This document shows positions 44,578 to 55,724 of a stretch of 64,000 nt of DNA, piece by piece; within the stretch, counting starts at the first letter, position 1; each line of letters opens with the position of its first letter. A program made the position numbers and the translations under genes. Source of the stretch: Phytophthora hibernalis (taxonomy: Eukaryota; Oomycota; Peronosporomycetes; Peronosporales; Peronosporaceae); the NCBI GenBank assembly GCA_012656075.1, contig JAAKBF010000010.1, positions 496,001 to 560,000 of the forward strand. Direction: 5' to 3'. The notes below the pieces were generated by a model. That model was given only the letters and a program-made list of their open reading frames with translations. It did no database searches and was not told the origin of the DNA.

Positions 44578-45447
44578 TCAACACTCGCTCCTGCGAATCA
44601 CGCTCTCGTCGAACTTGACCAGAAACACCGTCTTGTCTCTTTGGCCACCGGGGACTTCAACGATGTGCGCTGTGACTTCCGCCAAGAAGCCGCTGCTGCA
44701 TAGGATGCCACGAACGATTCCAGCAATATAGGCGGCGCAGTCCAGCTGGCCGAGATCGGGCGGCACCGACACGAATTTGTTGGTGAGCGGCTCGAGCTCG
44801 TGGATCATGTACTCGTCCTCATTCTCCGTACTGCGTTCCAGCGCGTCCGCGGCCTTGCCGAACAGCGCTTTCCAGCAGGTGGACACAATGAATTGCAGCA
44901 TGGCCAGCAGCCGTGTCTCGCGGCGTCCGGACTTCTCCCGATGACACAGCAACTCCACAACACGAACCCCCACTCCAAAACCTGCTCCATCAAGTCTACC
45001 AATTGAAAAGTGGGTTAAATCTACTTAGTACTGCAATGTAAAACTTCTGGAAAGAACCGGAACGTACCGGTTCTCGAGGTCCGAGATGTTCTGCACACGC
45101 CCCTGGAAGTACTGAACCATCTCGGAGAAGAGGAAGGAGAAGGCGCTGAGACTCACCTGCAGTAAATTGCAGTAATTTCCAGCAATTAGAACATGGTAGA
45201 GAAACAAATTGGCAGCTTTAGCGACTGTAAACAGCAGAAAAATGATTTTCTCCATTTTGGACGGGGATCCGCGTGCTTCAAAGCCAATAATGCCGCTCCA
45301 GGGAGGGAACCACGACGGGAATTTCGCTGTTCGCATAGTGCAGAGAAAGTGAATACTCACTTCGCTTTTACCGCGGCTCAGAGGCCGGTCCAACACGTGT
45401 AGGTTCGTCGCCGAGACGCCCGTACTGCGGCGGCCTCCTTCCATCAT
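44578..45447 (-). CDS. TRAPPC5 (Trs31/Bet3-family) tethering-complex subunit
   Basis: Three exons give 197 residues: 45361-45447 (start MMEGGRRSTGVS), 45068-45156 and 44578-44995. Introns are GT-AG; the first (204 bp) is long for this window. The protein matches TRAPPC5: RPLSRGKSEVSLSAFSFLFS, EMVQYFQGRV, GVRVVELLCHREK, CWKALFGKAADALER, EPLTNKFVSVPPDLG and DCAAYIAGIVRGIL. It is a core subunit of the TRAPP complexes that activate Rab1-type GTPases for ER-to-Golgi and intra-Golgi traffic. The frame is intact. Confidence 0.92.
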
Positions 45448-45767
45448 TACAAAGTGCGTATTTAAAAACACGACTAACCGTAGTACTTTGGTAGTAAAGA
45501 TGATATTAATTGAGAACTGTACTATTCGAGGGTTTTGGACTTAAATAAATTCCGTACTTTAGCCGACAACAACAGTAAACCCTAGCCTTTGTCGAAATGT
45601 GATAGTTTTATGACTTGCCGAGCGCCGCCCGCGTTGCGGGCGGTGGATGCATGTTTGTTTGGTGCCCGTTAGCTCGCTGTTCCAGTTCGCTTCTCTACTA
45701 TTTTTACTATACCAGACTTATCTTTTATATCCGTTTATGTTAATGTTGACTTCTACCAAACTATAAG
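45448..45767. other. Upstream region of TRAPPC5 and transposon edge
   Basis: The first part should hold the TRAPPC5 promoter. The strong hairpin at 45625-45643 probably marks the edge of the Helitron-derived block. Confidence 0.45.
45625..45643 (-). repeat. Perfect 8-bp-stem hairpin, candidate Helitron 3' end
   Basis: CCGCCCGC pairs exactly with GCGGGCGG around a GTT loop. It lies on the far side of the tandem repeats from the Helitron helicase remnant, in the place expected for the 3' terminal hairpin of a minus-strand Helitron. The canonical CTRR end is not evident beyond the stem, so it may be a Helentron-like variant. Confidence 0.4.
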
Positions 45768-46185
45768 CCCGCTACGGCTCGCAAGCTTCGCCTCCGCTTA
45801 ACAGTCAAACAGTGCTGGGTCCTGTGTTTGAACCCGCGTGCATCGCACACGGACTTCCAACCGCAGGTGTACTCGCTACGCTTGTCTAACGTGGTTCCCA
45901 TCTCCATGAACCCTAAGCTTGCAAGCTTCGCCTCCGCTGACAGTCAAACACTTCTTGGTCCTGGGCTTGCACCCGCGTGCTTCACACACGGGCATCAAAC
46001 TGCAGGCGTACTCGCTACGCTCGTTTCACGTGATTCCCATCGCCATGCACCCTAAGCCCGGTACGGCTCGCTAGCTTCGCCTCCGCTTGACAGTCAAACA
46101 CTTCTTGGGCCTGGGTTTGCACCGCGTGCTTCGCACACGGACTTCAAACCGCAGGCATACTCGATGCGCTCGCCTCCTCAGTAAG
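45768..46185. repeat. Tandem repeat, about 140-150-bp unit, three copies
   Basis: Each unit contains CTTCGCCTCCGCT, ACAGTCAAACA, CCGCGTGCTTC-like and CGCACACGG words, a CCGCAGG word and TACTCGCTACGCT, in the same order. Copies start near 45768, 45920 and 46060. They differ at many positions, so the array is old. It lies between the candidate Helitron 3' end and the helicase remnant. Confidence 0.7.
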
Positions 46186-46303
46186 TCGCCTAGGTTCTCA
46201 CCGTTCAGAGTGGCCACCTTCGCTTTGCTAGAGGGGAATGGTGACTGTCAACAATTAGCGCGCTATGCAAAGTGACATACAGTATGTATTGATTTCATAA
46301 AAT

Positions 46304-46870
46304 ATGCATTTAGACAAAGTCGCTGCCTACGCCGTCTCGAAGAGCTGTCGGAAGTCTATGTTCGCCGTGTACACTCCGTCTTCTTCCTCCCGCTGTGGAT
46401 ACTCGACCAACGCCTTAAATCTCGATCTCGACGAAAGGACACATACAGCTGACCGTGGAAAAACAAGGCGTCGCCGAGTACAGTCCCATGTACTGTACCG
46501 TTTGTCCCGGCGCCTTGTTTATTGTCATGGCAAAGGCAGTCTGGACAGGAAACTTCTTGAGTCACAAACGAAATCCAAAATCGCGGATGTCGCCATTGCT
46601 GATGAACACGATGCGCGGGATCAACACATGCTGGCCTTGCCTGTCGCCGGTCATGATGGTGGCGTGGATGACATGATCTTTGAGCTCGACGATTCGCAGG
46701 CATGTTCCGTTTCACAACCGGGATTTAAGTTCCGCGTCATGATGACCGGCATCCCCTTCTTGAGTTTCAGTTTGTGAGGTGGGATGCCACTGATGTTCAG
46801 GGAGTTGAGCACCACCTGCTCGAATAAGTACATTTCGTCGATCATGCGCCGCATTTCTCACGGAATAGCT
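46304..46870 (-). pseudogene. Helitron PIF1-type helicase, C-terminal remnant
   Basis: Reading the minus strand, LNSLNISGIPPHKLKLKKGM and VIMTRNLNPGCETEH are the diagnostic near-C-terminal block of Helitron Rep/helicase proteins. In further frames the block RIVFI-like, DIRDFGFR, FPVQTAFAMTINKAPGQT, VQYMGLY and HGQLYV follows, ending in a Ser-Arg-type motif. At least three frame changes and loss of everything upstream (the sequence runs into a pyrimidine-rich satellite at 46940) show it is dead. Confidence 0.78.
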
Positions 46871-46944
46871 CTCGGACAGATCTCCTCGTCCTCATCTGGA
46901 TCCCCGGCGGGGTTGTCGATGAGCATGTCACGTGTAATCATGTA

Positions 46945-47510
46945 CGATATGTCCTCTAGCTATCGTTCCAATCTCCTTATTGTGTCTGCCTTTATATCAT
47001 CTCTACCTATGGTATCTCTACCTTCCATCTCTACATATCATCTCTATGTATTAATATCTATTGTCTCTGTCTACGCAGTGTATATTGGCTTTCTATGGTC
47101 TCTACGTGTCCTCTCTCTATACATATCGCCCCCATCGACATATCGTATATCTCTTATATATTTCATGTATATCTATCGTGTCTACATAACGTGTCTATCT
47201 TTCTATCGACTACACCTACCTATCTTGCCTACATGTCGTCTCTCATACTATTGTCTCGCATTCAATCGTCTCTTGTTCTGTTATCTCTCTTCCTATCGTC
47301 TTCTATACAATCGTATCTCTTTCTTTCTTGTCTCTCATACGATCGTCTCTACGTATCGTTTATCATACTATCTCGAATCTCCTACTAACGTCTCACATGT
47401 ACCCATCTCCTCGCAGCAATCGTGTATCGTCTCTCATAAGTTGTATTCATACTATCTTCTTCTTTTGTCGTCTCTCATACTATTTCGCCTCTACATATCG
47501 TCCATTTGGT
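46945..47510. repeat. Pyrimidine-rich quasi-periodic minisatellite
   Basis: The plus strand is dominated by C and T with recurring TATCGTCTCTCATACTATC and CTCTACATATC words spaced about 14-30 bases. It gives a long stop-free frame (46784-47608) rich in Ser, Tyr and Leu that is not a real gene. The repeat sits where the rest of the Helitron helicase should be. Confidence 0.65.
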
Positions 47511-48170
47511 TTAACTATGGTATTTACACCGTTATATTTTGGCTACATGTATGTACGATTTCATGTACACCACACCAATATATTGTAGTACACACCAACT
47601 TCCTTTAGTTTAAGCCAATGAGAAGCCTTCACTGTTCTAATACAATGTATAGTGAAGAATGATTGCTACCCCCATCTACAATGCGTTGTGTAAATTACAC
47701 AGTCCTGCAAATGGGTATAGTCAATCGCGCACAACTGTATTCTAGGTATTGTTTGGTACAATGCACACAACTGCATATAGTGCATAGTATACGGGGTGTT
47801 GCATAAATAATATACCGACTTCCTCGGCTTATAGTGGCACTATAATAGTGAAAATCGGCACATAAGAGCGTCCAATCACATTGCAGTATTTGAGCCCTCT
47901 CGCCGCCTCGGCTTATAAGTTCTGGAGCAATTATTTTGACACAAATGTACTATTATGCGCACCGGTATGGCGATTTTCCTCCCGCGACTGCCAGTCATTT
48001 AGAGATTCTCCTGTTCTTCAGCCGTCCTTCTCTGGTTACCTGCTTTGCTGGTGGATGTGCGCGCTACCTGTCTGCCGCCCCTGTATCTGATGGCGCCGCG
48101 TAGAGTATTCGAGCTCGCTGTTCTCATGTGATCCTAAATCCAGCAGTAGCAAGAACTTGCCTTTCTTCCT
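47511..48170. other. Unannotated spacer before gypsy remnant
   Basis: No gene is recognised. The region may contain the lost 5' half or long terminal repeat of the following retroelement, but I could not define repeat ends. Confidence 0.4.
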
Positions 48171-51100
48171 GATTTGACTGAAACCTCGGTCACGGTATTA
48201 GATTATTCAGCGCCTAACCTGCTGAACGCTCAGTTTAAAGGCGGCCAGCAGCAACGTCTGATTGACGTGCTGAAGAAGACACGAAGAAATTATGATTTTG
48301 AGTGGTAATGCGCTTCCACCACCGGCACACGGTGTGGTTTGTGACATTGACGTCAAAGGGCACGCACCAATCAAACAGCGTGCCCGACGAGTAGCGCTAC
48401 GGCACATGCCGCAGCTGTACGAGTTGCTGAAGGGACTGCTTAAGGCTGGCTTGGTGTCGTTTTCCGACAGCCCGTGGGCATCACCAATCATTATTGTTCT
48501 AAAAAGAACGGTGTCGATATACGGTTGTGCATCGATTACAAGATGTTGAAAGCTATCACCGCAATCTTGGAATATGCGATGCCGCTTGTTGATGATTTGC
48601 TGACGGAATTGGAAAGCTACCTATGGTTCTGTGTTCTTGATGCTGCCAGCGGATTTTGGGCGATTATGATGACTCACCGAGCGCGGAAGATCTCGGCGTT
48701 TGTCTGTGCACTGGGGCCACTTCGAGTGGCTTCGAATGCCATTCGGCCTCAAGAATGCGCCGATGATTTACCAGCGCATGATCGAAAACGCGGGGGTTTG
48801 TACGGCCGAAAGGTGGCTGGAAGAACTACGCGATGCTTATGCAAGCTGCTGAAGAACGAGCCAAGCTACTACGCGGAGAAAGTAACGACGAGTCGGTGAA
48901 CCTGTCGGCGAACGGACCGAACCCTCGAACGAAGTTTGATGCTGACCACGAGGCCTCGGCCACAATGGATCCGGTGTCACAACTAGTGAATAGTCCAGTA
49001 GCCGACATGTTTTCGACCGGAGAAACGGACGAGTTAAAGTTGATACCGGTGTTCGACCGACGCTCCTTTGTGAACGATATCTGTTTCGGCGGAGCAACGT
49101 TTGACGACTGCTTGGCTACGTTGGATCGTCTGTTAAGTCGGTTCGTCAAGTGTCGAATCAGCATCAGTTTTACGAAAAGCATCTTCGTCCAGTCGAATGT
49201 GGACTTTCTTTCACATGAAGTGTCACCTGCCGGCATCCAAGCAGACTCTAAGAAGTTGGCCGCTATTACCGAGCTCTCGTTTCCGAGATCCAGGAAAGGG
49301 ATGCAGTCCTTCTTGGGTGCGCTGAACTACTACAGCAGATTCATTCAGGATTTTGCTGTGTACGGCGCCGCACTATATCACCTTTAGGAGGACGACTTTG
49401 AGCCTGGTGCCGATCTCTCGACGGCGCGACAAAGCTTCGACATACTAAAACAAAAGGTAGCCGAGGCGCCTATTCTCCGACATTTTGACCGAACAAAAGA
49501 GGTGCATGTCATGCTGTTAGCGAATGAGTGGGCTCTAAGTACCACGCTTATGCAAGAACATGAAGGCAAGTTGCACCCGTACGTTTTTGTGGGCGAGTGT
49601 TGAAGGATGCAGAAATGAATTATCAACCCCGGAGAAGGAGGTCTTAGCATTGCTGCTTCTGTTGAAAGTATGCCATACCCAGCTGATGGGACAAACTCTG
49701 AACGTGTATACGCGATTTTCGACGCTTGACTGGGTACACCGGTTGAAGTCACTGTTTGGAAGTGCGGTGCAATTTTCGGTGCTACTCTCGCCCTGGCATT
49801 TGAAAGTTCAGCGCGTCAAGGAAAAAGACTGTGTATTCGCTCAGCTCCTCCAAGCGTCTATTACGAATTTCGTAGACCTTGAGGACTCGCTGGAACTGGT
49901 GGCACCATCTACGAAAGGTTCAGCCACCGTTCGAATAGACCCCGAGCTGTTGTATGCACGTCTGCCTCGAGATTACCGAGGCCTCGTTGTGTCTTTTGAT
50001 GGATCGGCGAAGACGGAGAAGTATGGTGGCTATGGTAGCTGCTCATGGATTGTATGGCGACTTCCTGAATGGCATGTAGTGATTACTGCGAGTGCGTATC
50101 TCGAAAGCAAAACAGTTAACCTTGCAGAGTATACCGGCATGAACAACGGAGTGCAAGCCGCTTTGGAACACGGTGCCAAGAACTTGGTGGTGGTAGGAGA
50201 CTCGAGATTCGCAATCCAGCAAGCACTAGGGGTGATCGCGTGCCGTAAGGAATCGCTGCTAGCGAAGTTAAGTCACCATAAGGAACTCACAGCGAGACTT
50301 CGATCCACGAGGTACCTGCACGTGCTGCGGGAGTACAACGCAGCGGCAGACTCATTGGCTGGTGAAACACTTGAGACAAAGGTATCGAAAGTCGTTCTCA
50401 GCAAGGACAGGCAGGCCGAGCTCTCAAGCTTGAACAGGATCTCTGCAATGATATACGAAGCTCCACCTGACGAAGTCACAGAGGTGAAACCAAGCTCCGA
50501 CAATTTCGTTCAAATTCTGGATGCCCATGAGACTCCGACGTGTAAAACGCTCATTGACTTCGTGCGGTCAGAGCACGGAGGTGTTTCGGCTTTGACTCGA
50601 CGACAGAGCAAGGCTCACAAGAAGCACGTCAGGTTTGCTGATGAAGACCCGGTGGAGACTCAGACAGAATCAGCTGAGCAGACGGAAGCTACAGGGGCAG
50701 TCAGCGAAGACCCGGTGGACGAGCGGCAACCTAGGCCCAGGCTAACACCGACAACAAATGCAGACGACATAGACCCAGTGACGGTGCAAGAGGAACAGCG
50801 ACGTCGTATCTCCAAAGCGCAAGACGAAGAGTCGAGGTGGTCTATCATGAAGTCGGTGCTGCGCGGAGACACTGAGAAGATTAGTTACAAAGATACTCGA
50901 AATACCTGGAAGATTGCCGACAAGTTCGTGCTGACAGACGACGGATTGCTTTACTACTTGGGTGCAAGGCGTCGGAAGACTGAGGACCAGCAAGACGAAG
51001 TCAAGCTGCGCCTAGTCGTACCGACAACGATGATTCAAGAGGTCTTGTAGAATTTCCATGACTCGCTGGAAGGCGAGCACCAAGGCGAGGTCAGGACGTT

Positions 51101-52450
51101 CCAGCGAGGGAAGCTAGACTAGTACTGTTGGGTCTGTACGCTGATGTAGAAAAGCACGTGAAGTCGTGCCTTGACTGCAGCTCTAGTAAGAGCCGCCCAC
51201 AGCTCTAGTATGAGCCGCCCACAGCTCCGAGGGTAATCACCAGGCAACATCCTGGCCGAACGACTGTTCCAGATCGTGTCAATGGACTTTGTTATACCTT
51301 TGCCGATGTCTCGACGCGGCAACACAGCTTTGCTACTGTTCCAGTGCTCGTTCACCGGATTTATGATTGTCTGACACGTCTGCACTAATGGTGGCTCAAG
51401 CGTTCGAAGAATGCATATACCGACGCTTCGGCGCACCGGCTCTCATTCGGCACGACAGGGACCCACGCTTTATGAGCGAGGTCTTCCAGGCGTTCGCCTA
51501 TATGATGCAGTCAAGGTCGAGAGCGACGCTGAGCTACCGGCCGCAGGCTAACGGGCAGCAAGAACGATCGGTGAAGACGGTCATGCAGTCAGTGAAGGGG
51601 TACGTCGAAGACCCGTTGCAGCAGGACTGGGATGAGATTGCTGAGCGACTAGTCTTTGCGATCAACAACTCGCAACATACGACGCGAAAAGAGACACCGT
51701 TCTTTCTGGTGCATGGGTGGGATGCTCACTCATCGCTCCACGCAATGACATCGTCGCTCCGGCGAGGGTCCGGTAGGCAAACCGATGCGCTGGCATGGCG
51801 CAGAGAAGTCAATCGCCAGCAAGGGATAGCGCTCGAAATGGCAAAGGAATACCAAGCAGCAGAAAGAGTCGCCGATCCAAGGAACATAACGACGCAAGGA
51901 ATTGGCAGCTGTGCCTCGACGATCCAACGACGAAACGACAGACGACCACCGGAATGACGAACCTGCCGGTGACGAGACTACTGAAGTTGTGATGAGGTCT
52001 CTCTTTGAACCAGGCAGCCGCGTCTGGATCTACATGGAACGTGTCAAACCCGGGCTGACAAAGAAGTTGGCTCACCGATGGCACGGTCCGTTCCGAGTTA
52101 AGACCAAGATTGAGGAATATGCTTACGAGCTAGAGCTCCCTGACCGCAGCGGATATGGTTTTATCCGGTGGTCCATGTGTCCCGACTCAAGGCGGTGAAT
52201 GAGTTCGAAGATCGACCGAAGACTCGGTTGACGCAGGATGTGACCGAGGAATCGCGCTTTGACTTCGACGAGGAGCTTTTACCTGAAGATAGCTGGGAGC
52301 CGGGCCGACTGGTCGGAGAGAGCGAAGTTCTCGAGATCTTAGAAGACCGAATGCCAATGTCAACGAGGACTGGACGCTCATTTCGAGAGTTCAAGATCAA
52401 ATGAGCTGATCAGGACGAACCCACGTGGGAACCCATCTCGATTATCTGCA
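48171..52450 (+). mobile_element. Ty3/gypsy retrotransposon pol remnant with second RNase H and integrase
   Basis: In order: reverse transcriptase (SGNALPPPAHGVVCDIDVKG, FSDSPWASPIIIVLK, RLCIDYKMLKAITAI, LDAASGFWAI, RMPFGLKNAPM), broken by frame changes and with the catalytic YVDD box not visible; connecting block QSFLGALNYYSRFIQDF; a first RNase H of gypsy type; a second, different RNase H (VVSFDGSAKTEKYGGYGSCS, NLAEYTGMNNGVQAAL, VVGDSRFAIQQALG); integrase (IVSMDFVIPLP, RHDRDPRFMSEVFQAF, YRPQANGQQERSVKT); and a chromodomain-like end (EPTWEPIS). Gag and protease are absent. Many stops show it is dead. The dual RNase H is a known trait of oomycete gypsy elements. Confidence 0.85.
49560..51050 (+). 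pseudogene. Gypsy pol: RNase H1, extra RNase H and linker
   Basis: The longest frame of the element, 496 codons. The first part is the end of the normal RNase H (NELSTPEKEVLALLLLLKVC). Residues about 150-260 form an archaeal-type RNase H with the acidic residues in SFDGSAK, the Glu of NLAEYTG, and VVGDSR. The last 200 residues are a charged linker leading into the integrase zinc region, which is cut by stops around 51050-51130. Enzymatic parts look well conserved in this stretch despite damage on both sides. Confidence 0.75.
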
Positions 52451-52526
52451 GCGTAAGAAGTGCGAGCATCGCTGCAGACGGTCCAAGTCGCTGACGAGGA
52501 CTAGGCAGCACTCGCCACCATAATGA

Positions 52527-52640
52527 TGACCTGTACTTGGGGCAATGCAGCCCAAGATTACAGACTAAAACGACTACTGCAGCACTGACCTGTACTTAGG
52601 GCAATGCAGCCCAAGATTACAGATAAAAAACTACTGCACC
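52527..52640. repeat. 59-bp tandem duplication
   Basis: The segment beginning TGACCTGTACTTGGGGCAAT (52527) is repeated from 52586 with few changes. It lies just past the chromodomain end of the gypsy remnant, where a polypurine tract or long terminal repeat would be expected. Confidence 0.7.
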
Positions 52641-53012
52641 AAACTACATATTGTATTTGATGAATTTCGAGAGTGAAACACCGGAACGAATTATTAAGAA
52701 AGAAGAACTCCACTGCGCACCTACTACACTACGAAGCTACGGAAAATACTGGATGCGCTTGGAGACTACGCGACAAAGCTGGCGAGACGTTGACCGAGGC
52801 TTAAATAGTGGTCACTGTTCCAATAGAGAGCCCAGGAAGACCAAAGTTCGCCCCGTCACTAGACGTCGGCTCCTCCATGGCTTGGATTGAGTCTCCGTCG
52901 GTAGATGACGCGTCGCTGGACCACAATTTCACCAGCTCATGCCAACCTGGTCGAATGCTGTTCTCCTGCAGCTCAGGATTATCCACTACGGACCGACCGA
53001 CTTCCACGTCCG

Positions 53013-55724
53013 TCATTCCTCAGGAACGAAAAGTTTGACCCCTGGGATGCACGGAACGACCGTGGTATTGAACGGGTGCTCGCTAGGGATGTCAACCCAA
53101 CAATTGCCCCAAGGTTGACGTGAATCCAAAGTTGTAACTTCGGTACACCAATCGTCAGAAGCGAGGACCCACGGCAACACCTCGAACGAATATACCAGCA
53201 TCGACGGTTCAAATAAGAACTCTGCCGGGATCTCATCTCCTCCGTGATCATTCTTAAGAACCCACTTCCAGAACGGCATGAACTTGTTGCGCAAGTTGTC
53301 GGCTCGTTTGTCACGACCACTTAAATAATCATCCCACGCTTCTTGCACCTTTCGCACGAGAGTCGAGTCGCCGTCGGAGACCGGATCAACGTAGCGATAG
53401 CTCGCTCCACGGAAGCATTCAACACCCAATGCGCACGCTCCCACAAGGAAAAACCAATGTCGTCGCTCTCGGTGTCCTCGGCAGCAAACCCTTGCTCCTG
53501 GCGCCAAAGATTGACGATTTGGTGAAGCATCGGTCCACGAATCGATATGTGAACATCAGGCATGAACTTCCCCACGTGGAAGAAGAATGCATGGTCCGGC
53601 ATCTTGCGTCGGAATTGTTGGTATGGATGATCCGGACGTCGCCAATCCGCGAACGCCCGGATACCCTCGACCGAGCAGAGCGTGACTTCATCTCCAGGAA
53701 TTGGGGTGGGAGTCCGGTGGTTCAGACTTTGATTCGAACATGCTTGAGAACCCTCCAGCCTAAACCCCGGCTCCAAGAAGGCATATGCCCACGCAACGAG
53801 CTTCTTGGAGGGTCTCACGAAAAGGCTACCAACCACGGATTGCGGGGGAAGACTTGGTGCAGGATCCAAAACGTTTGGGTTGGTCCCAGTTGTAGTTGAC
53901 AGTGTTACCAAAACCACGGTATGCTGTCTTACCGGGCGTTGCACACGTCTTGGTACCACACGATTCAGAGCAGGCATGGCAGTCGGGTTATGAGTAGGGT
54001 GAACGTCTTGACTGGCGTGCTCGTGATCACTTGCGTCCTGCTCCGAAGTCTCAGCCACTCCCGCAGTAACTTGATCATCCTCCTTCTCTTCCGAAGCTAC
54101 GCTGTACGACCGAGTTGCCCCAAGCTGCAGACTGATAGGTGGACTTTGGCCAGGAGATCCAGACCCAAAGATGAAGTCATTGTTCACAGCCTCCAGAGCA
54201 ATAACATTGGCAGCACCCTCACGGGCTTGTGCTGCAGCGGCACGTGTGGACCGACGACGAGGTGTTTCTGAAATGGACGAAGATCCTGCAGGAGACGCCA
54301 GTGGTAACAGCAAATCGGTGGTGGAAGCTACTGAGGACGCACTAGCAGTAGACCGAGTTGTCGTGGGCAACGAGCCGGAATCAGCCGGCGGCGGTGGGGA
54401 CGCAGGAGTCGATTCCGAGCCGCACTTGGACTTCAGCCGATGCGGGTGAGCGACGCGAGATTTCGACTTGGAGTGAGCCCTCGGACGACCCTGCGCTGAC
54501 TTCGAATTGACTGTCTTGCCGGCATGGGTCGAAGACCGAGTCTTCAATGACTTGCGGTAGAAAGTTTTCCGCCAACGACAGCCTGCTGCGGACGAGCACG
54601 TGTGCCCAGCGGAGACGAAGCAGGGCGAGATGTCGATGACGGAGTCGCAAGCAAGGAGTCCGACAGATCATCCTGATCCTCAACTTCCCCCTCGCTGCTT
54701 CCGCCAAAACCAACATTCATCTCCGTCGACTCTGCTGAAACTGTGGTAGCAGCCGACGTCTCATCGTCGGCGGACGAGTCATCACGAAGATGATGAACTT
54801 GCCGAGCAACTCGTTTGGCTAATGCCTTCACTGTCAACGAAGAATCCGAGTCACGAATGGCGCCCCGAACGATGTCCACAGCATCTGGGTCCAGCCCGAG
54901 AACAGCGAGATCTCGTTCTTCGATGCAACCACCTATGAGAAAGCGAACGATACGAATTAAGAAAAGTCACGACAGCCGGCGAATTCATGGGAACCTACCT
55001 TTCAACAGCAAGAGCAGAGTGTCTGCATCCAAATGCCGGTCGTCAACGTATTTGTGAAGCCATTGGTTGGCGCGCAGCGTCTCGGCTACCGTGTATTTCA
55101 TATCTTTCAGCAAAGCTCGCTGAGTACGATCAGCTGCAGAGTCACCCTATTGAGTCAAATAATGATGAAGCTGGCGAACACGACTGGAAAACAGGGCCAG
55201 GTTCTTCTTATAGTGCTCACGGTCAAGAGGAGCTAACACAGCAGAGTGTCATTGGAAGTATTGGCAACTTCCAGAAGGGCCTTGGTGTTGTCTACGATCT
55301 CGCTATGGGTGGCCACGACAGCCGTCTGGTCCACGAGCTGGCGATCACTGGCAATGCGAAGCCGCTCGGCTATCTGCACCTGCTTCTTTAACTGGGCGTT
55401 TTCAGCGCATTGCTGGTGAAGGAGCAGCTTAGCAGAACTCAACTTGGATTTATCGTCGACGGCAGTTCGTTCTGCAGCATCCTTGGCAAGACGGGCGATC
55501 GTGACTTCGGCTTGCAGACGACCAAGCTCTTCGACGAGGTCCCGAGGGTCCTCAACTGGCTGATTTACGACGGCAACGAGATCTGGCACCGAACGAGCCT
55601 CAGCGATCCGGCGATCACATACAGGGTTGCCTGGACGTGCAGCACTCAAAATCAGTTGCACGATGCATCGGGTTGCGTCCGTAAGGTGCGACCCAAGGAC
55701 GGATTTCAGGTAGAACGTTACCAT
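53013..55724 (-). pseudogene. Large coiled-coil protein of unknown family, disrupted
   Basis: Read from 55724, a coiled-coil N-terminal part (LVEELGRLQAEVTIARLAKD, then LLLHQQCAENAQLKKQVQIA) leads to TLRANQWLHKYVDDRHLDAD and a probable intron (GTAGGTTCCC to TCTCATAG, about 55005-54934). An acidic/Ser region follows (VHHLRDDSSADDETSAATT), then a 408-codon frame (53321-54547) with a low-complexity start and a folded-looking end (WRRPDHPYQQFRRKMPDHAF, GFSLWERAHWVLNASVERA). The last part (53013-53507) has FMPFWKWVLKNDHGGDEIPA and FLFEPSMLVYSFEVLPWVLA. At least four frame changes and one stop. The repeat context suggests a transposon- or retroelement-linked family. I do not recognise a named domain. 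Confidence 0.55.

Noticed and set aside
45766..46180. tRNA-like words (GGTTTGAACCC-type) in the 145-bp repeats
   Set aside because: The T-loop-like word recurs in each repeat unit, but no acceptor or anticodon stem can be folded around it.
46784..47608. A 274-codon plus-strand open frame rich in Ser, Tyr, Leu and Ile
   Set aside because: It runs through the pyrimidine-rich satellite and over the opposite-strand Helitron remnant. Its composition is explained by the repeat, and overlapping frames look the same.
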